A stretch of DNA of 33,656 bases, from positions 1-33,656 of the forward strand of contig JAFSUT010000072.1 of assembly GCA_017445085.1 (NCBI GenBank), in the 5' to 3' direction. The stretch is from Clostridia bacterium. Lineage in GTDB: Bacteria; Bacillota; Clostridia; Oscillospirales; CAG-272. A model generated the notes under the pieces. That model was not told the origin of the DNA and searched no databases. It saw nothing but the letters and a program-made list of their open reading frames with translations. The translations under genes and the position numbers were made by a program. Shown one piece after another: positions 28,226 to 33,656 of the stretch. How positions within the stretch are numbered: position 1 is the stretch's first letter; each line of letters begins with the position of its first letter.

Positions 28226-29688
28226 TGTGTATCCTCTCTGACAGATGCAACGTTTTGTGCGTGTCCCGCCGCCGTGCGTGCGTACAGGTTGTACCCCGTA
28301 CTGTCCGCTACAAAATAATAGTAGTTGGTTTTTGCGGGATAAAACGCACAGTAAAGCGCCTCGTAGCCGGGGTTTGCGATCGCCCCCGGGGGGAGTCCCC
28401 GCGCGGCGCGGGTATTGTAAGGATCGTCAAAGGCGAGTTCCGCCGCCCCCAGCGTTTCCGGGCGCTTGCCGGTCGCCATCCAGATCGCATATACGGTGGT
28501 GGCGTCGCTGTCGAGCCGCGGAAAATCCGCCGTGTTGTTCAGCCGGTTGTGGAATACCGACGCCACGTTTTCATAATCCACGGCGTACTTGACTTCCTTT
28601 TCCACCATCGAGGCAAGCGTGACGACCTCGTCCAGCGTCATTCCGAGTTCGCTCAGACGCGCCGCGCCGTAATCGTCGCCGATATACCGCAGTTTGTTCC
28701 TGAAATTTTGCAGCATACGGTAGATGACCGTTTCAGCGCTGGAATCGGTATAAAACTGATAGGTGTCGGGGAACAGATAGCCCTCCAGCCGATAATGGCG
28801 CACCGGCGGTCCCGCAAGTCCCTCCACAAAATCGAGGCCGTAATCGTATTCGTTGATCGCTTTGACAAACGAAGCACGGTCGGAAATGCCGTAGGTCTCG
28901 GTGAGGAGGGTGATGATGTCCTCCACCGTCGAGCCCTCGGGGATGGTGACCCACACCACTTCCCGTCGGCTTTGCTTTTGGAAAAGCGAGAGGAGCTGCA
29001 TATAATTTTTCATCGGCGACACCGTGTACGTGCCGGGGATAAACACGCTGTTGCCCTCCGCGTCCTTGCCGTCCTCCCCTTTGAGCCTTGCGTACAGACG
29101 AAAGAGCGACGGATAGCGGATGACGTCCGCGTCGCCGAGGATCTTGGAAAGTTTGGCAACCGTCGTATCCTCCGGGATGGTCACTTCCACCTCGGTATCC
29201 GACTTTACAAACGCAAATACGTCGTTTGCCCGCGTGATAATAATATAGGAAAGCAAAAACGACACCACCAAAACGGCGGTGATATACACGATCGCCTTAA
29301 ACACGCCGGAAAGACTGCCCTCCGCCGCGTCGGGTGTTTTTTCACGCACGGGCGTTTTGAATTTGCTTTGCGGGGGCAGGTCGATCATACGCGTTTTCTC
29401 CGCTTCCGCGGACGCAGGGCGCTGCGCAGGCGCAGGTCTTTGCACGGGCGCAGGATTTTGCGCGGGCGCCGGATTTTGTGCGGGCGCAGGTCTTTGCGCG
29501 GGCGCCGGATTTTGTGCGGGCGCAGGGCGCTGTGCGGGCGCCGGATTTTGCGCAGGCGCAGGTCTTTGCGCAGGCGCGGGTCTTTGCGCGGGCGCAGGAC
29601 GCTGCGCGGGCGCGGGTCTTTGCGTCTGCGGCGGAAGGTCGTCCGGCATCCGGCGTGCGCGTAATTTTTTCGGTTTATTTTCTTCCAT
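28222..29688 (-). CDS. mltG: Endolytic murein transglycosylase MltG with N-terminal Pro/Ala/Gln repeats
   Basis: MltG (YceG-like) cuts nascent glycan strands at the outer face of the membrane and helps set strand length. The 488-residue protein has a cytoplasmic N-terminal tail with twelve tandem six-residue units of the type (R/N)PAPAQ (residues 24-95), one transmembrane helix (about 129-151) and LysM-like segments. The YceG domain carries IPEGSTVEDI, LEGYLFPDTYQF (301-312) and SMVEKEV with catalytic Glu363, then RLDSDATTVYAI, DPYNTRAARGLPPGAIANPG and YYYFVADSTG. The catalytic core is complete. The long repetitive tail is unusual and is encoded by 18-bp tandem repeats. CPBP protease lies 17 bp upstream and a zinc-ribbon gene overlaps downstream. 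Confidence 0.95.
   Translation of the reverse strand: MEENKPKKLRARRMPDDLPPQTQRPAPAQRPAPAQRPAPAQRPAPAQNPAPAQRPAPAQNPAPAQRPAPAQNPAPAQNPAPVQRPAPAQRPASAEAEKTRMIDLPPQSKFKTPVREKTPDAAEGSLSGVFKAIVYITAVLVVSFLLSYIIITRANDVFAFVKSDTEVEVTIPEDTTVAKLSKILGDADVIRYPSLFRLYARLKGEDGKDAEGNSVFIPGTYTVSPMKNYMQLLSLFQKQSRREVVWVTIPEGSTVEDIITLLTETYGISDRASFVKAINEYDYGLDFVEGLAGPPVRHYRLEGYLFPDTYQFYTDSSAETVIYRMLQNFRNKLRYIGDDYGAARLSELGMTLDEVVTLASMVEKEVKYAVDYENVASVFHNRLNNTADFPRLDSDATTVYAIWMATGKRPETLGAAELAFDDPYNTRAARGLPPGAIANPGYEALYCAFYPAKTNYYYFVADSTGYNLYARTAAGHAQNVASVREDTQ
29404..29619. repeat. 18-bp tandem repeat array within mltG (12 units)
   Basis: Twelve imperfect 18-bp units encode (R/N)PAPAQ or close variants (NPAPVQ, RPASAE). 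GC-rich in-phase repeats of this kind can expand or contract by slippage without breaking the frame, so the tail length may vary between strains. Confidence 0.9.
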
Positions 29689-29705
29689 ACCGAAGGCTCC
29701 TTACT

Positions 29706-30608
29706 TTACTCCAAAGTCAGTATCACCACAGCAATGTAAATCAATACACACATGAGAAAGGGCAATGAAAACCAAACGGAAACTCTGCCGTGGAGTTTTT
29801 CCGCCGCGGTCATTTTTTGCGGCGTATAGGCGCTGTCCAGTCCCGCCGCCGCATATGCGGCATAGGTGCGGGACGCCGCGGAAGCCGCCGCCATCGAAAG
29901 CAGTCCGACCGCAGCCGAAAGCAGAATAAAAAGCAGCGCAAAACTTTCAAGATGCAACGCGATCCCGCGGATATATCCGGCAAGGTACACCGACGCCGCA
30001 TTGTAGACGATATGCGCAAGCACCGGCACGACCAGTGAGCGGCTGACGTAGGTCATCGCGCAAAAGAGCATCCCTGCGCAAAAGTAGATCGGCAGGCGGG
30101 CAAAGTCCATATGCGCAAAAGCAAACAGGAGCGACGCGCCCGTCGCGGCGGCGAGGATACCGCAGGACTCAAATGCGGCAAGCAAAATGCCGCGAAACAC
30201 AAACTCCTCGCACAGCGCCGGCAGGAGAATGGCAACGAGAAACAAAATATAGGGATTTGCGCGGGAGAAGTCGGCGTTCCCCGTCTGCTCCTGCAAAAGT
30301 CCGACGCGAGTCAGCAAAAGCGACAGCGTAAACGAAAACAGGAGAAGTAAAAGGCAAAGCAGAAAAGACGACAACGCCGAACTCCGGTGCGGCGCACACA
30401 GGCGGAGCCGCCGTACGGGGGGCAGACCGAAAAGCAGTCCGTACAGCACAAGCGGCACAAGATATGTGAGGATCTGCACGCCGCCCGTCACGAGCAAATA
30501 GGTGTTGGTGGAAAGATCCGCGCCGCGGAGAAAAAGTGACGCCGCCAGCGTGCAAAGGTAAAGCAGCGCACAGAGGAGCGGCGCCGATGTATGCGGTTTC
30601 AAATTCAT
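29706..30608 (-). CDS. CPBP-family intramembrane metalloprotease (CAAX protease-like)
   Basis: A 300-residue polytopic membrane protein with about eight helices and the three CPBP/Rce1 motifs: CEEFVFRG (Glu134, Glu135, Arg139), FAFAHMDF (His166) and HIVYNA (His199, Asn203). Those residues form the metal-dependent active site inside the membrane. Bacterial members act on small peptides or in membrane stress, but most have unknown substrates. The ATG overlaps the stop of the upstream cyclo-ligase gene (ATGA), and mltG begins 17 bp downstream, so it is a middle gene of the operon. A C-terminal basic and amphipathic stretch (YTPQKMTAAEKLHGR) precedes the last helix. Confidence 0.92.
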   Translation of the reverse strand: MNLKPHTSAPLLCALLYLCTLAASLFLRGADLSTNTYLLVTGGVQILTYLVPLVLYGLLFGLPPVRRLRLCAPHRSSALSSFLLCLLLLLFSFTLSLLLTRVGLLQEQTGNADFSRANPYILFLVAILLPALCEEFVFRGILLAAFESCGILAAATGASLLFAFAHMDFARLPIYFCAGMLFCAMTYVSRSLVVPVLAHIVYNAASVYLAGYIRGIALHLESFALLFILLSAAVGLLSMAAASAASRTYAAYAAAGLDSAYTPQKMTAAEKLHGRVSVWFSLPFLMCVLIYIAVVILTLE

Positions 30609-31384
30609 GATTTGAGTTCCTTAACGCTCGGCGGCAGGTACTTCCCGTCCTGCGGCGAAACGTAGTTGGCGTTGTAATAGGGTTTATCCTCTACTTTTTG
30701 CGGATTGCCGTCCTTGTCCACCAGCGGAACGTAGCGCCGCCGGCGAACTTCCCATTTGGGCGCCCGCTCCACTTTGCGTGCAAAGATCAACTTTTTCTCG
30801 GTCACGATCAGCGAAACGCTGACGTCCTCCGCCGTATACGGGATCGGAATATCCGATACCAGCGCGGCGTAGGACACGCCGATGCAGAGCGAAGAGTGGA
30901 GAAGTTCTTTGTGTGCGAAAATATAGCGGTCGTAAACCCCGCAGCCGCTGCCGATGCGATGTCCGCGCCCGTCAAAAAGCAGACCGGGAAGCAGGAGCAT
31001 CGTTTTGCCGTCCGGGATGATCCGGTTTGCCTCCTCGGCGTGCGGCGACGGAATGCCGAGTTTGCCGACCGGCGCCACGTCGTCTGTCGAGGAGATCGCA
31101 TAAAACTCCATCGTCGCCTGCGCCTCATCATATAGCGGCAGACCGACGCGCTTGCCGCACGCAAGCGCGTGCGTCATCAGCGGGCGCAGATCCACTTCAC
31201 TGCCGATGGGATAGTAACAAAGCAGGGTCTCGCAAAGACCAAACGACGCCATGGCGGCGATCTTTTTGCAGATCGCGTCGCTTGCCGCCTGCCGGAGATC
31301 CGCGGGGAGCGCGTCACGTAAAGTGCGCGCCGCCGCGCGGCGTTCGCTTTTCGGGTTGTCAATCGCTTTAACAACTTCACTCAT
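30605..31384 (-). CDS. 5-formyltetrahydrofolate cyclo-ligase family protein with C-terminal extension
   Basis: Converts 5-formyl-THF to 5,10-methenyl-THF with ATP, returning folate to one-carbon metabolism. The 259-residue protein shows the N-terminal KSERRAAARTLRDAL, CYYPIGSEVDLRPLM, KRVGLPLYDE and LLLPGLLFDGRGHRIG. The usual nucleotide-binding GYGxGYYDR reads GSGCGVYDR, keeping Gly, Tyr, Asp and Arg but altering two positions. After the normal end (around LIVTEKKLIFA, residue 200) there are about 55 extra residues, rich in basic and Tyr/Pro residues (WEVRRRRYVPL, YNANYVSPQDGKYLPPS), with no recognised domain. Its ATG overlaps the stop of the DJ-1 gene. The family is firm; full activity is likely but not certain. 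Confidence 0.9.
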   Translation of the reverse strand: MSEVVKAIDNPKSERRAAARTLRDALPADLRQAASDAICKKIAAMASFGLCETLLCYYPIGSEVDLRPLMTHALACGKRVGLPLYDEAQATMEFYAISSTDDVAPVGKLGIPSPHAEEANRIIPDGKTMLLLPGLLFDGRGHRIGSGCGVYDRYIFAHKELLHSSLCIGVSYAALVSDIPIPYTAEDVSVSLIVTEKKLIFARKVERAPKWEVRRRRYVPLVDKDGNPQKVEDKPYYNANYVSPQDGKYLPPSVKELKS

Positions 31385-31920
31385 CTGTATACGATCGCAC
31401 GGCTGAGTGCGTCAGCCGCGTCCTTTCCTTTCAAAGTTTCCACCAGGAGAAGTCCAAAGTCTACCGCCGCGCCCATACCGCGGCCGGTGATGACGTTGCC
31501 GTCGCGCACGGCGGGGGCGTCGACGAGCGTGGCGCCGATAAGTTCGCTCTCAAAACCGGGATAGCAGGTGGCGCGCTTTCCCTCCAACAGTTTGCGGTGC
31601 CCCAGCACCATCGGCGCCGCGCAGATGGCGGAAAGATAAGCCTCGTTTTTGACGGCGTGGCGGATACATCCGTCCACAAACGGCGAGGCGTCCAGCGTTT
31701 TTGCCCCGGGCATACCGCCGGGGAGCACCAGCATTTCCATATCTTTTAAGTCGTTGGTATCCGTATAGTCGGCGCTGACCGTGATCCCGTGCGAGCCGGT
31801 GACGTTTTTGCGCTCGGTCACGCTGACAAGTTTTGTCTCCACACCCGCGCGGCGCAAAAGGTCGAGCGGGCAGAGCGCCTCGATTTCTTCAAATCCGTCT
31901 GCAAGTAAAATATAAACCAT
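31381..31920 (-). CDS. DJ-1/PfpI-family protein
   Basis: A 179-residue protein of the DJ-1/PfpI superfamily, in the YajL/ThiJ-like group linked with oxidative or glyoxal stress defence. It shows YILLADGFEEIEA at the N terminus with the conserved Glu, VLPGGMPGAKTL, and the nucleophile elbow SAICAAPMVLG with Cys100. GRGMGAAVDFGLLLVETL follows, the usual C-terminal end. The start ATG at 31920 has AAGGAGG about 8 bases upstream and fits the first strand; a start at 31944 would add eight unlikely residues. The stop overlaps the cyclo-ligase ATG (ATGA). The exact reaction (deglycase, glyoxalase or chaperone) cannot be told from sequence. Confidence 0.92.
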   Translation of the reverse strand: MVYILLADGFEEIEALCPLDLLRRAGVETKLVSVTERKNVTGSHGITVSADYTDTNDLKDMEMLVLPGGMPGAKTLDASPFVDGCIRHAVKNEAYLSAICAAPMVLGHRKLLEGKRATCYPGFESELIGATLVDAPAVRDGNVITGRGMGAAVDFGLLLVETLKGKDAADALSRAIVYR

Positions 31921-31940
31921 ACGAAGTTTCCTCCTTGTGA

Positions 31941-32654
31941 TCATTCTTCAAATAACAGGTCGCAAAGCACGGGCGGCAGGGTTCCCCCTCGCACGTACGC
32001 CAGCGCTTTACCCTCTTTGACGCCGTGCAGTTTTTGCAAAAGGTCTTTGCCAAACGCCGCAAAGATTTCACCGTCTTTGACGGCAAAGAGCGTATTTTTC
32101 TCCTGCAAAAGCGAAAGTCCGCGCTCACGGAGCGCATAGGCACACAGCGGTGCGCCGAGGAGCAGTCCGCCACAGATCTCTGCCAGCGCATAGGCGTCGG
32201 CGTGCTCGATCGCGCCGCAGGCGGACAGATCCGCACGCGCCCCTCTGCCGTCTGCCGACGTGCAGGCGGGCAGGCGCACGGTAAAACCGCGCGCGGTATA
32301 AAATCCGATAAGATCGGCGCTTGCCGGCACGAGCAAAAGAAAATCTTTTGCCCCGTCTTTGGCAAATCGCAAAAGCGAAGTGGCGATACCGCGCCCCCGC
32401 GCCGCAGGGCGCACGCAAAGCGCGAAAATATAATCGCCGCGATAAATTTTTTCATCGCGGAGCGCGGCGGACAGCAAAAACATCCCGCCGAGGAGTTGAC
32501 CGTCCGCAAGATATGCAAGATACCGTTCCTCCCGCGCCGCCGTGAGAAAATCGCAGATCCATGCACGGCTGTCCGCAAACGTTTCGCTGTGGAGCGAAAT
32601 GATCTCCTCCCGCATCAGCGCGGTAAGATCCCCGACCGTATACGCGCAAATCAA
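31941..32654 (-). CDS. GNAT-family N-acetyltransferase, TTG start
   Basis: Transfers an acetyl group from acetyl-CoA to an amine of unknown identity. The 237-residue protein has the GNAT core in its first half: a beta-strand (YIFALCVRP) leading to the acetyl-CoA pyrophosphate loop RGRGIATSLLRFA (about 86-98), then FLLLVPASADLIGFYTARGF, typical of motif B. The C-terminal ~100 residues (from GAIEHADAYALAEICG) form a second domain that looks like a degenerate partner fold seen in larger two-domain GNAT proteins. The start codon is TTG at 32654, overlapping the tmk stop as TTGA, with AAAGGTG 8 bases before. It is translationally coupled to tmk, but a functional tie is not evident. Confidence 0.9.
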   Translation of the reverse strand: MICAYTVGDLTALMREEIISLHSETFADSRAWICDFLTAAREERYLAYLADGQLLGGMFLLSAALRDEKIYRGDYIFALCVRPAARGRGIATSLLRFAKDGAKDFLLLVPASADLIGFYTARGFTVRLPACTSADGRGARADLSACGAIEHADAYALAEICGGLLLGAPLCAYALRERGLSLLQEKNTLFAVKDGEIFAAFGKDLLQKLHGVKEGKALAYVRGGTLPPVLCDLLFEE

Positions 32655-33298
32655 AGGTCTTTCACCTTTTCAAAGATCTCATCCGAGATTTCATCCATCG
32701 GACGGATCCGCCCGTTTTTGCAGCAGTCGATCTCAACAAAGCCGAGGGCTTTTGCCGCGTAAAGTCCCGCCGCAAAGCACGCCTGCATATACGCCTCGTC
32801 GGTTTCGTGGATGTCTTTTTTGGCGCCGCGATGATCGACAAGCGCCATGGAGACCGCCGGCTCGACCAAAAGATACAGCGTGATATCCGGCTTTGGCAGA
32901 CCGAGTTTTTCATATTCGTAATCGCAAAGCCAAGAAAGGAAGTTCTCCCAGTCTTCCCGCGGGAGTTTGGAGAGTTGATGCACGGCGTTGGCGCTGACGT
33001 AGCGGTTGAAAATGATATAGTCGTACTTTTCAAGGTCACGCTGCCACGCCATACGGTAACTCAGATAGCGATCCACCGCAAAGAGGGTGGACGCCGCATA
33101 GGCGCCCATATCCGACGGATGCGTGCCGAGGGCGCCGTCAAGATAGAGTTTGACCCCAAACGAGGAGTCGCAGTCATACATCGGAAAACTCAGCACCTTT
33201 GCCGTGTATCCCGCCGCGATCAGGCGGCGGCACAAAAGTTCGCTCTGCGTGCCCTTGCCGCTGCCGTCGAGTCCGTCGATCGAAATCAATTTTGCCAT
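32651..33298 (-). CDS. tmk: Thymidylate kinase
   Basis: Phosphorylates dTMP to dTDP for DNA synthesis. The 215-residue protein has the P-loop DGLDGSGKGTQ (8-18), YLDGALGTH in the lid/substrate region, LFAVDRY, the FNRYVSANAVHQ motif that replaces the usual DRY, and a C-terminal lid region with HRGAKKDIHE in place of the common arginine-rich lid. Length is normal. The ATG overlaps the stop of the upstream ftsK/spoIIIE-like gene as ATGA. The product pairs naturally with dNTP supply; a DNA translocase upstream places it in a replication/segregation operon. Confidence 0.94.
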   Translation of the reverse strand: MAKLISIDGLDGSGKGTQSELLCRRLIAAGYTAKVLSFPMYDCDSSFGVKLYLDGALGTHPSDMGAYAASTLFAVDRYLSYRMAWQRDLEKYDYIIFNRYVSANAVHQLSKLPREDWENFLSWLCDYEYEKLGLPKPDITLYLLVEPAVSMALVDHRGAKKDIHETDEAYMQACFAAGLYAAKALGFVEIDCCKNGRIRPMDEISDEIFEKVKDL

Positions 33299-33656
33299 CA
33301 GTTTAACCTCTCGTCGCCGCTAACGACCATTTCTCTGAACTGCGTTTTGGAGATCAGCACTTCCCGCGGTTTTTGCCCGTCGGGGGCGCTGACAAATCCG
33401 CGTGCTTCCATAATATCGATGATCTTTGCCGCACGACCGTAGCCGATGGAAAGTTTGCGCTGGAGCAAAGACGTGGAAATTTTGCCGAGGTCGGTGGCGA
33501 TCTCCAAAGCGTCGCGCAGTTTCGGGTCGCCCGCGGCGGCGTCCAGATCACCGCCCCCCTCGGATTTCTTGCCGCTCTCGCCGATAAACTGCGCCTCGCG
33601 CTCGATGCGCTCGATGATGTCGGCGTCGTATTCGACCGTCCCCGCCTGCTTGACAA
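33298..33656 (-). CDS. DNA translocase FtsK/SpoIIIE, C-terminal gamma domain (5' truncated by window edge)
   Basis: The visible ~119 residues are the end of a septal DNA translocase that pumps chromosomal DNA across the division or sporulation septum. The stretch includes VEYDADIIERIEREAQF, a Gly/Asp-rich linker, then the winged-helix gamma domain with GKISTSLLQRKLSIGYGRAAK and GQKPREVLI, which in FtsK and SpoIIIE recognises polar KOPS/SRS sequences. The ATPase motor and membrane domain lie outside the window. Its stop overlaps the tmk ATG. Whether this is FtsK or SpoIIIE cannot be decided from this fragment. Confidence 0.93.
   Translation of the reverse strand, partial: VKQAGTVEYDADIIERIEREAQFIGESGKKSEGGGDLDAAAGDPKLRDALEIATDLGKISTSLLQRKLSIGYGRAAKIIDIMEARGFVSAPDGQKPREVLISKTQFREMVVSGDERLN

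Noticed and set aside
29404..29619. CRISPR-like array
   Set aside because: The 18-bp units are contiguous without spacers and encode an in-frame protein repeat in mltG.
28210..29664. A 484-codon plus-strand frame opposite mltG
   Set aside because: Its repeated Gly/Arg stretch is only the complement of the MltG repeat array; there is no independent coding evidence.

Overview
The window looks like a chromosomal segment of a GC-rich, anaerobic, low-G+C-lineage Firmicute (Bacillota, class Clostridia; an uncultured gut order such as Christensenellales is a guess). The evidence is an oxygen-sensitive class III ribonucleotide reductase, a lysine riboswitch, an isoleucine T-box, a SpoIIIE/FtsK translocase end, strong GGAGG ribosome sites and many hairpin-plus-U terminators. 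No phage, transposase, CRISPR array, rRNA or tRNA gene was seen. The clearest accessory island is an AT-richer hicAB toxin-antitoxin module.

Layout, left to right. 1-2100 (+): the C-terminal part of anaerobic ribonucleotide reductase NrdD with a glutaredoxin-like domain fused to its end, then a thioredoxin-reductase-like flavoprotein that lacks the usual NADPH arginine motif. 2334-3128 (+): a diaminopimelate-epimerase-like protein that has lost catalytic cysteine(s) and may start at a non-ATG codon. 3172-3570 (-): a small membrane protein. 3571-4541: a repeat-bearing intergenic stretch and hicAB. 4682-6334 (-): phosphoglycerate mutase gpmI. 6479-8612 (+): promoter, lysine riboswitch, terminator and an NhaC-type transporter, probably a lysine transporter. 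8618-10768 (+): an odd beta-helix/VanY-like carboxypeptidase fusion. 10832-11869 (-): mutY. 11870-12272: a hairpin-rich intergenic stretch. 12273-13307 (-): gap, apparently starting at CTG. 13569-15907 (-): a WecG/TagA glycosyltransferase followed by a beta-helix lipoprotein.

16028-19446 (+): promoter, T-box leader with AUC specifier and ileS. 19527-20873 (-) and 21062-22210 (+): an M20 amidohydrolase divergent from a regulator with a LacI-type sensor and a C-terminal helix-turn-helix. 22286-25268 (+): an ABC exporter pair and an AlkD-like protein. 25427-27522 (+): a glycolipid glycosyltransferase coupled by TTGA overlap to a flippase-like membrane protein.

27584-33656 (-): a long, tightly overlapping operon reading ftsK/spoIIIE, tmk, GNAT acetyltransferase, DJ-1/PfpI protein, 5-formyl-THF cyclo-ligase, CPBP protease, mltG and a multi-zinc-ribbon protein. 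It links chromosome segregation, nucleotide and folate supply and peptidoglycan processing.

The most notable observations are the NrdD-redoxin fusion beside an atypical reductase, two genes with apparent non-ATG/GTG/TTG starts, a 37-bp dispersed repeat at 3771 and 12051, and the cytosolic-looking beta-helix/VanY fusion. I did not find a clear, wholly new multi-gene system. All family assignments are by recognition of motifs in the translated sequence; no database search was run.
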